Below, one piece after another: positions 25,475 to 35,021 of a stretch of DNA of 51,013 nucleotides (position 1 is the first letter of the stretch; every line of letters starts with the position of its first letter). Origin of the DNA: Acidobacteriaceae bacterium (GTDB lineage: Bacteria; Acidobacteriota; Terriglobia; Terriglobales; Acidobacteriaceae). A program made the translations under genes and the position numbers. The notes beneath the pieces are model-generated. The model saw only the letters and a program-made list of their open reading frames with translations, searched no databases and had not been told where the DNA came from. The stretch is from positions 121,990 to 173,002 of the forward strand of contig PLHW01000063.1 of assembly GCA_003139095.1 (NCBI GenBank). The letters run 5' to 3'.

Positions 25475-26860
25475 CTACGGCGTCACTTTGAACACCGTGC
25501 CGCAGCCGTAAGGAGCGCAGTAGGCGCCGCCCCGGTAGGTCGCGCCGTAGAGATTCCCCTTCTTGTCAAAGACCAGTCCACCATTGAGCTGGTAGCCGTC
25601 GCCGCTCGCGCCAAAGCTGTGGAGAATCGTCTCCGTCCCCGATGGCGTCAGCTTAAACACCGTGCCGCAGCCGTAGAGAGCGCATCCGTATCCTTCGCGG
25701 CTATAAGAGCCGCCATCTGCGGTCGTGCCGTAGAGGTTCCCTTTCTTATCCAGGAGCAGGCCGGCCACGGGAGCATATCCATCCCCGCTCACGCCAAAAC
25801 TGTAGAGAATCGTCTCCATCCCCGATGGAGTTAGCTTAAACACCGTGCCGCATGTGTATCCATAAGGGCAGCTATATACGCCGCCCTCTTCGGTCGTGCC
25901 GTAGAGATTCCGCTTCTTGTCAAAGACCAGGCCGGCGTAGGGATGGGACCCATCCGTCCCATTCCCAAAACTCCAGAGAATCGTCTCCTTCCCCGATGGC
26001 GTCAGCTTAAACACCGTGCCTCCGTTGTAAGCACCGCCGTTGACGGTCGTGCCGTAGAGATTCCCTTTCTTGTCAATGACTAGGCCGGCGGCGGGAACCC
26101 ACCCATCCGTCCCATTCGGGTCAAAGCTGTGGAGAATCGTCTCCGTCCCCGATGGCGTCACTTTGAACACCGTGCCATAGCTGTACGCGCCGCCCGCAGA
26201 GGTGGTGCCGTAGATATTCCCCTCTGCGTCCCGGACCAGGCCGGGGTTGGGCCAGAACCCATCCGTTTCACACCGATCGAAGCTGTGGAGAATTGTCTCC
26301 GTTCCCGAGGGCGTCAGCTCAAACACTGTGCCGCTGCCTTGAGGGCAGATGTATTCGCCGCCCAGCAAAGTTGTGCCGTAGAGAGTCCCTTCATTGTCCA
26401 AGAACACTCCGCCCCAGGAAGAGTGCCCGTCCGTCCCGTTATCATCGAAACTGTGGAGAATCGTCTCGGTTCCCGAGGGCGTCAGCTCAAACACCGTGCC
26501 GCATCCTCCATGATTGCAGCTGTAGGCGCCGCCCACCAAAGTTGTGCCATAGAGATTCCCCTCCCCGTCGAAAACCGGTGTGACCCAAGACGGTCCCGCC
26601 CCGTCCGTGCAGTTGGGCCGGGCGCAGAAACTGTAGAGTACGGTTTCCGTCTGGCCATGCGCCGGTTGAACGGCCCCCAGCAGCAGCGCGGAAAACACCA
26701 CCAGTGTCAGTACACCGCACACTCCACCCCAGCCGGCGAAACCCACATTGTCTAAGGACCCCGGTGTCGCCGACGCCAGTTTCGTCGAGCCCGGATTCCG
26801 CTCGACAGCAGAATTGCCCGAACCACGCTTCAGGCCGCGCACAGTAGCTGAGGGGCGCAT
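25475..26860 (-). CDS. Secreted GloVer-repeat protein (second copy)
   Basis: 461 residues with a late hydrophobic export segment (about 48-66, VLTLVVFSALLLGAVQPAHG), then eight or nine very regular GloVer repeats: GTVFKLTPSGTETILHSF, DG..P..GLV, DKKGNLYGTT. The repeats are nearly identical even at DNA level, so they probably expanded recently or are homogenised by recombination. The N-terminal 45 residues ahead of the hydrophobic segment are long for a signal peptide. ATG 26858-26860 has AGGAGGG upstream. Role unknown; probably a cell-surface propeller. Confidence 0.9.
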   Translation of the reverse strand: MRPSATVRGLKRGSGNSAVERNPGSTKLASATPGSLDNVGFAGWGGVCGVLTLVVFSALLLGAVQPAHGQTETVLYSFCARPNCTDGAGPSWVTPVFDGEGNLYGTTLVGGAYSCNHGGCGTVFELTPSGTETILHSFDDNGTDGHSSWGGVFLDNEGTLYGTTLLGGEYICPQGSGTVFELTPSGTETILHSFDRCETDGFWPNPGLVRDAEGNIYGTTSAGGAYSYGTVFKVTPSGTETILHSFDPNGTDGWVPAAGLVIDKKGNLYGTTVNGGAYNGGTVFKLTPSGKETILWSFGNGTDGSHPYAGLVFDKKRNLYGTTEEGGVYSCPYGYTCGTVFKLTPSGMETILYSFGVSGDGYAPVAGLLLDKKGNLYGTTADGGSYSREGYGCALYGCGTVFKLTPSGTETILHSFGASGDGYQLNGGLVFDKKGNLYGATYRGGAYCAPYGCGTVFKVTP

Positions 26861-26966
26861 AATCTTCCCTCCTCTTGGCTGGCATATCTAGACTGAGGAC
26901 TACTTAAGGACAAAAAACAAAAAGGGGCCTTCTACCAATCCGCTCCGCGAAATCCCGCGCAACCCT

Positions 26967-27089
26967 TCACGCCGTTTTCTCGGGACGCGCTTTCTCCTTG
27001 CGCTGTTCCAGTAATACCGCCGCTCCCAGAAAAATTCCAATCAGCCCAAACACCGCCAGCGCCAGCAACGCAACAAATAGGACGGGCAT
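26967..27089 (-). CDS. 40-residue single-pass membrane peptide
   Basis: Small ORF MPVLFVALLALAVFGLIG... with one strongly hydrophobic helix (residues 2-26) and a short charged tail (QRKEKARPEKTA). AGGAGGG lies 5 bp before the ATG, one of the best ribosome sites in the window. Its upstream leader carries the possible stem-loop at 27141-27165. It lies 106 bp upstream of the second GloVer gene on the same strand and may be co-transcribed. It resembles small respiratory-complex or stress membrane peptides only in general form; no family recognised. Confidence 0.6.
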   Translation of the reverse strand: MPVLFVALLALAVFGLIGIFLGAAVLLEQRKEKARPEKTA

Positions 27090-27140
27090 AAGTCCCTCCT
27101 AACCCGAATTCTCGGTCCCGCGTCTCCATCCTTCGGTGAC

Positions 27141-27165
27141 GGGCATCACTCACTACTGTGAGGTT
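27141..27165 (-). promoter_or_regulatory. Possible leader stem-loop (copy B)
   Basis: Minus-strand CTCAC-AGTA-GTGAG hairpin followed by TGATGCCCGTC and a GACGCGGG that could pair with the CCCGTC arm. Located 50-75 nt upstream of the 40-residue membrane peptide. See the similar stretch at 15560-15585. Confidence 0.3.
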
Positions 27166-28679
27166 TCATTTCCCGTTCCTGCTCCGCGCTCGCTCCCATC
27201 CTTACAATCCCTGATGGAATCCACACCCATAACTGGTAAAGTTTAATTGCTGCACTTCCGACGAGCCGGTTGTGCAGCTTTCCATTCATAATAAGGAGAA
27301 GGCTCGCTTATGCGCATCGCAGTCGTCGGTTCGGGATACGTTGGTCTGGTTACAGGTGCCTGTTTCGCCGACCTCGGGCATGAGGTCGTTCTGGTCGATA
27401 ACGACGAGCAAAAGCTCGAGGCTCTTCGCGCCGGCGAAGTCCCCATTCACGAAAAATTTCTCCCCGAGCTCCTCGCCCGCCATCGCGGCCATCGCATCAA
27501 ATTCTCCGGCGATCTCCAGGCCGCCACCCGCGACAGCCAGGCCATCTTCATCGCCGTCGGCACTCCCCCCACCGAGAGCGGCGACGCCGACATGTCTTAC
27601 GTCGAATCCGTCGCCCGCGAAATCTCCGGCGCCGTCGACGACTACAAAGTCGTCGTCGAAAAAAGTACCGTCCCCGTCTACACCAACGAGTGGATTCGCA
27701 CCATCATTCTGCGCAACGGCGCTCATCCCGATCACTTCGATATCGCCTCCAATCCCGAATTTCTCCGCGAAGGCACCGCCGTCACCGATTTCCTTTATCC
27801 TGATCGCATCGTCGTCGGCGTCGAAAACGAGCGCGCCGCCCAGGTCATGCGCCAGATCTACGATCCCCTCACCAGCGGCTGGTATTACGGCCGCGGCGAT
27901 GCCATTCCCCGCCCCGACCGCGCCATGTCGCCCACCGAAGTTCCCCCGCGCCTCATCGTCACCAGCGCCAAAAGCGCCGAACTCATCAAGCACGCCTCCA
28001 ACGCCTTCCTCGCCATGAAGATTTCCTTCATCAACGCCGTCGCCTCCATCTGCGAGAACGTCGGAGCCGACGTGCAGCAGGTCTGCGACGGCATCGGCGC
28101 CGACTCCCGCATCGGTCCTCGCTTCCTCAATCCCGGCATCGGCTACGGCGGCTCCTGTTTCCCCAAGGATCTCCTCGCCTTTCGCGCCGTCGCCAAAGAG
28201 GGCGGCTACGATTTCCGTCTCCTCGAAGAAGTCATCCGTATCAACGAAGAGCAGCGCCGCCGCTTCCTCAAAAAAGTCCGCAGCGTTCTCTGGACTCTGC
28301 GCGGCAAGCGCCTCGGCGTCCTCGGTCTCGCCTTCAAGGGCGGCACCGACGACATTCGCGAATCGCCCGCCCTTCTGCTCGTCGAAGAATTGTTGCGCGA
28401 AGGCTGCCGCGTCTGCGCCTACGATCCCGCCGCTATGGATCGCGCCAAAGAAGTTTTGCCCGACGCCGTCGAACTCGCCCCCGACGCCTACCACGCCGCC
28501 AAAGGCGCCGACGCGATTCTCATCCTCACCGAGTGGGAGGAATTTTCCTCCCTCGATCTCGATCGCCTCCGCGCCCTCGTTCGCTATCCCATCGTCATCG
28601 ACGGCCGCAATCTCTACGATCCCGCCACCATGCTCGAGCACGGCTTCTCCTACTATAGTGTCGGCCGCCCACCCGCCTT

Positions 28680-29690
<1,011 letters not shown>

Positions 29691-29723
29691 CCCGCAGCGC
29701 CTCGGCCTGTCGTTCTTGTTTTT

Positions 29724-29755
29724 GATCACCCGATGGCCCGATCACCCGATGGCTA
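29724..29755. repeat. 16-bp tandem repeat, two copies
   Basis: GATCACCCGATGGCCC followed by GATCACCCGATGGCTA in the 70-bp convergent gap between the decarboxylase and PilZ genes. Confidence 0.85.
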
Positions 29756-29760
29756 GATCC

Positions 29761-30861
29761 CTAGCACACCTGCCCGTCCCGCACCTGCGCCGCCGACAAC
29801 ATCGCCAGCAACCGCAATATCTCCTCGCGTTCCGCGGGGTCCCGGAACACGAACCGCACTCCCATCCCAAATCCCGGATGCGTGCTTAAAACCTCTCCCT
29901 GAATCTTGAATTTCACTTCCGCCGTCCGGATCGTAATCTCCACGTCCGCGTGTCCCACCAGAGGCGTCGGCATCTCGATGTAGCATCCGCTTTCGCTGAT
30001 GTCGGTCATCGCGCAGTGATTTGGCGTCGTGCCACCCACCGCTCGCACCTCCGCGCCCACCCGGCATGGCAGCCGTTCTTCCCGCCGCCGGTCGCCCGCA
30101 TGCGAAACCTGCTGGATGTTCGCCTCTTTCGCTTTGCGCGCGCTCTCCTCATGCTCCGCCCCCACCGCCTGCGCCCCGATCTCGCTCAACCCGCCATTCT
30201 TCTCCAGCCATCCCTGCATCAGCCGCCGCGACGCTTGCGGCACATCCATAAACCGAATGCCCGCCCGTCCCGACGAGTCCTGCCACGCCACCTGGCCTGA
30301 CAATCGTACGATCGCCCGCTCGCCCGGCAGCGCAAACTCAAAATACACCTTCCCCGAATCCAGCACCCGGTTCCTCGTCGTAATCAGCGTCCCGCTGTCG
30401 CTGATGTTCAGCATCGTCGCCTTAATCTCCGGCGCGCCCGGATACGACACGTTCGCATTCGAAAACACTCGCGCGCGCGGCGACTTTCTCCTCTCGCTCC
30501 GCATCATCCCCCGCGCCGCATGCAGGCTCAGCCGCGTCCGTTCCAGCGACAGCGGCCGGTACAACACAAAATTCGCCCCCAGCCCGAACATCGTCTGCGC
30601 ATTGCGGTGCGCTTCCGCGATCGCCATCAAAATCGTGTCGTTGTTTTTCGCCGATTGCCGCAACAGCGTCAGAAATTCGTCCGAACCCTTGTCGGGATGG
30701 TACTCCAGCAGTATGCCGTCGAATTTTCGCTCTTCAATCAGTTCCAGCCCGCGCGCGACCGAGGGCGTGTATTCCACCTCGATCTCCATCTCGGCCAAAA
30801 CCGTCTTCAACAGCTCGGCTGCCTCTTCGTCAGGGCACACCACCAGCACGCGCAGTTGCAT
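29761..30861 (-). CDS. REC-like domain with two PilZ domains
   Basis: 366 residues, cytoplasmic. Residues 4-115 have the receiver fold, but the phospho-acceptor position is Glu53 (GILLEYHPD) and the switch Lys is Arg (VLYRPL), so it is probably not phosphorylated. Two PilZ domains follow. The first has RRKSPRAR and NISDSG, the second RRREERLPCR and DISESG. Both thus keep the RxxxR and (D/N)xSxxG elements that bind cyclic di-GMP. Probably a c-di-GMP effector acting on a partner not seen here. ATG 30861. Convergent with the sugar-nucleotide genes, so a link to exopolysaccharide is suggestive only. Confidence 0.88.
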   Translation of the reverse strand: MQLRVLVVCPDEEAAELLKTVLAEMEIEVEYTPSVARGLELIEERKFDGILLEYHPDKGSDEFLTLLRQSAKNNDTILMAIAEAHRNAQTMFGLGANFVLYRPLSLERTRLSLHAARGMMRSERRKSPRARVFSNANVSYPGAPEIKATMLNISDSGTLITTRNRVLDSGKVYFEFALPGERAIVRLSGQVAWQDSSGRAGIRFMDVPQASRRLMQGWLEKNGGLSEIGAQAVGAEHEESARKAKEANIQQVSHAGDRRREERLPCRVGAEVRAVGGTTPNHCAMTDISESGCYIEMPTPLVGHADVEITIRTAEVKFKIQGEVLSTHPGFGMGVRFVFRDPAEREEILRLLAMLSAAQVRDGQVC

Positions 30862-31008
30862 GATGACTCCATGCTATGAGACACCACTCTCCCCCAACAA
30901 GTTACTTGCGTCATATTAAAACTTCGGTTATCTGGAGCTTCCCCGCACCCGCGAATATCCTGAAATCAACGGAGAAAATCCCATCTCCGCCCACAAGAGA
31001 GTTATCCC

Positions 31009-31416
31009 ATGCCTCAAAAAATCGGCACCTGGATGATCGCAGTCGGATGTTTCTTTGCCTTCGCCGGCCTGTGCTTTCTCACCGCAGCGCTCGGCTCTCA
31101 AGGAGACTCTTCCCTCCTCAGTGCCGCGGCCATGATCTTTTCCACCGGCATGGTCCTGGCGGCCGCCGGTTTCTACTTCAAAGCCCGCTCTTACTCCGAA
31201 CTCGCGCCCGCCAAAAAGCCCCACTTAAAACCCAACCAAAAATTGTGCGACCAGTGCCACAAGCAGGAAGCCGCCATCCACTGCCGCGTCCACGACCTCA
31301 GCCTCTGCCCCGATTGCCTTGCCACCCACTACGATTTCAAATCCTGCGCCTACGTCCCCGCCTCGCGCCAAACCGCCCACAAACCAAAAGCCCGCGCCCA
31401 CTCCACCTCCGCCTGA
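31009..31416 (+). CDS. Two-helix membrane protein with B-box-like zinc finger
   Basis: 135 residues. Two hydrophobic helices (about 5-28 and 36-58) are followed by a Lys/Pro linker and a Cys/His-rich module: C80-x2-C83, H91-C92, H95, C100-x2-C103, H107, C113. The spacing is like a B-box zinc finger, which is found mostly in eukaryotes but also occurs in some bacterial membrane proteins. No catalytic motif. ATG at 31009 after a short AGAGAGTT stretch. Not linked to a neighbour in an operon. The zinc site is read from the pattern; the role is unknown. Confidence 0.65.
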   Translation: MPQKIGTWMIAVGCFFAFAGLCFLTAALGSQGDSSLLSAAAMIFSTGMVLAAAGFYFKARSYSELAPAKKPHLKPNQKLCDQCHKQEAAIHCRVHDLSLCPDCLATHYDFKSCAYVPASRQTAHKPKARAHSTSA

Positions 31417-31487
31417 GCAAAATTTAAGAGATTGACGTACGGAATCGCCGCAAGAGATCGCCGCAAGAAATGTTTAAATCTGATTTC

Positions 31488-31543
31488 TCAGTCGTCAGTT
31501 GCCAGTTCTCACTTCTGCCTTCTGCCTTCTAACTTCTGCCTTC
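31488..31543. repeat. Degenerate CTTCTGC/GTCAGTT heptamer run
   Basis: Head-to-tail GTCAGTT then CTTCTGC words, ending at the stop codon of the carboxypeptidase-regulatory-like gene (31545). Confidence 0.85.
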
Positions 31544-31544
31544 C

Positions 31545-32081
31545 TCACTGCGGCTTCTCCCCAGCTTTCTGCCCATCCGCCGCCTTCCCCTTCTCCTGCA
31601 CTCCATACGCCGAGATCTGTCCCGCCGGTTTCTTCAGTCTCACCGTAATTTCCGTCTCTGGCTGCTTGATCTCGTAGTCCTCTCCAAACGTCTGGAATCC
31701 CGGCGCCAGCACCTGCACCCGCAGCGGCCCATACGGAATCCCGTCGATCCACGTCTTCCCCTCTTCGTCCGTCTTCAATTCCATCCCGCCCATCGCCTGC
31801 TTGCCCTTCTTATTCACCGGATGCAGCACCACCGCCGCATTCTTCACCGGCTTGCCGTTCGCGTCGCGCACCACTACAAACCGCATATTCGACATCGGCC
31901 CTTCGTCTTCATCCTGCGCAAAACCGTGCCCCAGGCCCATTCCCAGCCCCAGCGCGATCACCGCCAATCCCACCGCAAACTTCCCAGCGAAATTCCCACC
32001 GAACTCCCTCGCGAATCCCACAGCAAACCTTCCCCCAAACGTTCTCATACCCACCATTTTATTCGATCCCAAACCCGCCAT
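31545..32081 (-). CDS. Secreted carboxypeptidase-regulatory-like domain protein
   Basis: About 178 residues. A hydrophobic export segment (AVGLAVIALGLGMGLGHGFAQ) is preceded by an odd Phe/Gly/Ala/Arg-rich stretch (FGGRFAVGFAREFGGNFAG). One beta-sandwich domain follows: RFVVVRDANGKPVKNAAVVLHP, TDEEGKTWIDGIPYG, LRVQVLAPGFQTFGEDY, ITVRLKK. This resembles CarboxypepD_reg/transthyretin-like domains used as adhesion or binding modules. Several starts are possible: ATG 32081, 32057 or 32048; a TTG at 32105 is disfavoured. The shortest would give the best signal peptide. Function unknown. Confidence 0.75.
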   Translation of the reverse strand: MAGLGSNKMVGMRTFGGRFAVGFAREFGGNFAGKFAVGLAVIALGLGMGLGHGFAQDEDEGPMSNMRFVVVRDANGKPVKNAAVVLHPVNKKGKQAMGGMELKTDEEGKTWIDGIPYGPLRVQVLAPGFQTFGEDYEIKQPETEITVRLKKPAGQISAYGVQEKGKAADGQKAGEKPQ

Positions 32082-32121
32082 CGAAGTTTGATCATTCAGC
32101 GCCAATCGCGATCCGTCGTCA

Positions 32122-32170
32122 GTCTCAATGACTCAATGCCTAAATGATTAAATGATTAAATGACTAAATA
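32122..32170. repeat. (AAATGATT)n octamer run
   Basis: AATGACTC, AATGCCTA, then AAATGATT copies lying just before the stop of the kinase gene. Confidence 0.85.
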
Positions 32171-32173
32171 GCC

Positions 32174-34798
32174 CTACCTCAGCCCCCTCACCACATACCC
32201 CACCGACAAATCCTGATAATGCATATACGCATACGCGCTCCCATCGCTTGAGAATAGCGGCGCCTTTGCCCCCGTCTCGCCCGCCGGGAGTTCCGCCCCA
32301 AACGCCTTCCAGAATTCCATCTTTCCCGTTGTCACATCTACCTTATAAACCTTCGCCTCTTTCTCGTTCTTATGGCTCGCATCCACCAGCAACGACGCCC
32401 CATCCGGCGACCATCCTCTCACCACCCACTTCGCGTCCAGTCCCGGAACCAGCCGCAGCCCGCTCCCATCCAAAGGCCATACGCCCCATTTCCCGTCCTT
32501 GTCCTGCACTGCCACGCTCCGCCCGTCCGGCGAAACCTCCGTGCCCGCCACGCCCTCCGGCGTTACCTGTTTCGCTTCGCCGCTACTGGCGTCAATCAAG
32601 TAATCCCGAACTCCATGGCCCGGCTCGATCCCCATCGCGACCACATGCCTTCCATCCGGCAAGTACCGTGCACTCTCATAACTGATCTTGTCGGACGTCA
32701 ATGGCCGCGCCTCGCCCGCCCCCGTCGGCACCAGCATCAGCGCCCCCTCCTCCGCCGGTTTCGTGATCACCCACTTTCCATCCGGAGAAATCGCCTGCCC
32801 CACCCCGCTCCCTATCCGCACCGGCGGCGCGCCATTCATATCCCGCAAAAACACTGTGTAGTTCGGCCCCCCTCCGTCCCCTTCTTCTTCGAACAACACT
32901 TTTTTTCCGTCCCGGCTCACATCCCGCAGTTGCGCCCATCCCAGCCAGCCCAACTCCCGCTCTTCTTTTCCTCCCGCTGCCATTCCCCTGATGCCCAGCC
33001 GGATCTGATGCGTAATCGTCAGCACCTCTCCATTCCGTATATCCTGCAGCCACATCCCTCCTGGTACGTTCGCAATCGTCCTCTCCTTGCCCTCCAGCGT
33101 CACTCCATGCAGACTCTCCGCGCTGCCCGTGCGGCTGGCCGTAAACCACACCTCGTCTCCCTTTCCCGACCACACGATTCCCTCTTGCGCGTGCCATCCC
33201 GACGACAGCTTCCTCTCGTGTCCCTCCGCATCGATCACTGCCACCGACCCTTCGTCGTCGCCTCCAATATTTTCGTGGTCCGCAAATGCCACCCTCTTCC
33301 CGTCCGGCGAAATCTTCGGCGTGCTGATCCAGTTGATCCCGTCCAGCAAAACCTTCCCCACCGGATATTCCAGCCTCCAGTGCCGGTTCTCGGGCAGGTA
33401 TCTCACCACCGCCATGTGTTCTCCATCCGCCGCCCAGTCCGCGTCCTGCACATTGTCCAGTACCTCCCGCGGCGTTCCCCCGCTCAACGGAACCCGCGCC
33501 AGCGTTCCCGCCCGCGCATACCCTCCGAATCTCACCGTGTTTTGCAGAATCGCCAGCTCCCCGCTCTTCGAAATCGAGAGCAGCTCCGCATCCTTAATCC
33601 CCAATTCGCGCGCGCCCGTTTCATTCGACTGCTCAATGTAAAGCTGGTTCTCACTCCCGTCCCACGACGCGCCATACACCACGCTCCCGTCCGGCGCAAA
33701 TCGCGCGCTCCAAATCGGCCCCGTCTGGAATGTAATCTGCTGGTACTCCGCCAGCGACGTCTTCACGCTCCCGCGTCCCACCCACCAGCCCAACCCGAGC
33801 GTCGCCAGCGCCAGCGCCAGCCCAATCGCAAGCCCGAGAAGGTGCCCCGTCCTTGTCGCGTTTTCTGCGACAGGGCGGGGATTTTGACTTTCATCTCCAC
33901 CCGCCCCCACCACCGCCTGCGCGCTCGTCCGCGTCGCCACCGAACTATCCGACAGCGCCTCCAGATTGAACGCCACATCCCCCGCCGACTGAAATCTTTG
34001 CCCCGGATTCTTCTCCAGGCAATGCCGCACAATCCGTTCCAGCGGCAAAGGAATACTTCTCCCCGTCTCCGCAAACTCCGGCGGCTCTTCTTTCAAAATC
34101 GCGCTCATCGTCTCCGCCGCGCTCTCCCCGTGAAACGCGCGCTTCCCCGAAAGCATCTCGTACAAAATCGATCCAAACGCAAAAATGTCCGCCCGCTGAT
34201 CCGTCGGCTTCCCCCGCACCTGCTCCGGAGACATATATCCCGCCGTCCCCAAAACTTGCCCCGGCTCCGTATTCACCTGCGCCGTCAGCGTGTCCCCGCC
34301 CCCCACCGGCGACTCCGGCCGCGTCAGCTTCGCCAGCCCAAAATCCAGAATCTTCACTCGCCCGTCTTCGGTTATAAAAATATTCTCCGGCTTCAGATCG
34401 CGATGCACGATCCCCTTCTCGTGCGCCGCCGCCAATCCCCTCGCCGTTTGCAGCGCGCAGTCGATCGCCTTCCGCACCGGCATCGGCCCGTCCCGCACCA
34501 GTTCGCGCAGCGTCGTTCCCTCCAGCAATTCCGAAACAATATAAGGAGCCCCCTGCTCCTCCCCAATATCGAAAATCGAAAGAATATTCGGATGGTTCAG
34601 CGCCGCCGCCGCCCGCGCCTCCAGCGCGAACCGCTGCAACCGGTCCCCGTCCGCCGAGTACGACGTCGGCAGCACCTTGATCGCAACCGTCCGGTTCAGC
34701 CGCGCATCCCGCGCCCGGTACACCTCGCCCATGCCCCCAGCCCCCAGCAAAGACTCAATGTCATAAGGCCCAAGCTTAGTACCCGCAGCAAGTGTCAT
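32174..34798 (-). CDS. Membrane Ser/Thr protein kinase with PD40/WD40-like C-terminal propeller
   Basis: 874 residues from ATG 34796-34798. The open frame continues 94 codons upstream without family similarity, so that part is excluded. N-terminal PknB-type kinase: glycine loop LLGAGGMGEVYRARD, VAIKVLP, catalytic HRDLKPENI, DFGLAKL and MSPEQVRGK. After an unusual linker a single helix (LLGLAIGLALALATLGLGWW) puts a PD40/TolB-like beta-propeller outside (SPDGKRVAF, SPDGKWVI, SPDGRSVAV, SPDGASLLV). The linker peptide SQNPRPVAENATRTGH is the translation of a 40-bp palindromic repeat (top strand 33841-33880) also found between genes at 13880. Substrates are unknown. Confidence 0.93.
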   Translation of the reverse strand: MTLAAGTKLGPYDIESLLGAGGMGEVYRARDARLNRTVAIKVLPTSYSADGDRLQRFALEARAAAALNHPNILSIFDIGEEQGAPYIVSELLEGTTLRELVRDGPMPVRKAIDCALQTARGLAAAHEKGIVHRDLKPENIFITEDGRVKILDFGLAKLTRPESPVGGGDTLTAQVNTEPGQVLGTAGYMSPEQVRGKPTDQRADIFAFGSILYEMLSGKRAFHGESAAETMSAILKEEPPEFAETGRSIPLPLERIVRHCLEKNPGQRFQSAGDVAFNLEALSDSSVATRTSAQAVVGAGGDESQNPRPVAENATRTGHLLGLAIGLALALATLGLGWWVGRGSVKTSLAEYQQITFQTGPIWSARFAPDGSVVYGASWDGSENQLYIEQSNETGARELGIKDAELLSISKSGELAILQNTVRFGGYARAGTLARVPLSGGTPREVLDNVQDADWAADGEHMAVVRYLPENRHWRLEYPVGKVLLDGINWISTPKISPDGKRVAFADHENIGGDDEGSVAVIDAEGHERKLSSGWHAQEGIVWSGKGDEVWFTASRTGSAESLHGVTLEGKERTIANVPGGMWLQDIRNGEVLTITHQIRLGIRGMAAGGKEERELGWLGWAQLRDVSRDGKKVLFEEEGDGGGPNYTVFLRDMNGAPPVRIGSGVGQAISPDGKWVITKPAEEGALMLVPTGAGEARPLTSDKISYESARYLPDGRHVVAMGIEPGHGVRDYLIDASSGEAKQVTPEGVAGTEVSPDGRSVAVQDKDGKWGVWPLDGSGLRLVPGLDAKWVVRGWSPDGASLLVDASHKNEKEAKVYKVDVTTGKMEFWKAFGAELPAGETGAKAPLFSSDGSAYAYMHYQDLSVGYVVRGLR
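33841..33880. repeat. GGTGCCCC-type palindromic element inside the kinase gene
   Basis: Identical over 40 bp to the intergenic copy at 13880-13919, with a further similar TTTTGACTT tail. It lies in the linker between kinase domain and membrane helix and leaves the reading frame open. Confidence 0.93.
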
Positions 34799-34928
34799 AA
34801 CCAAGCGTCCTAATAAGGTCTGAATCGAATAAGCTCTGAACCAAATAAAGTCCGAACCGACTGGATTCAGTCTGTGGAGTGATCTATGAATACATCCGAG
34901 GCACAGGATTATATATCGGAACCCTAAA

Positions 34929-34977
34929 CCCTGAGACCTGAGAGCTTGGAACTGACAACTGACAACTGAGAACTGGA
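34929..34977. repeat. Degenerate heptamer run (AACTGAC/AACTGAG)
   Basis: ACCTGAG, AACTGAC, AACTGAC, AACTGAG words in the leader of the secreted protein at 35022. Same word, inverted, as at 7092-7154 and 44049-44079. Confidence 0.85.
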
Positions 34978-35021
34978 GTACAATTCTTCCGCCTTCCCAA
35001 GTAACAAAGGAGAGAACACCC

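Noticed and set aside
32372-34813. Long plus-strand open frame (813 codons) rich in Arg, Pro and His
   Set aside because: Antisense shadow of the protein kinase gene; low-complexity composition and no ribosome site.
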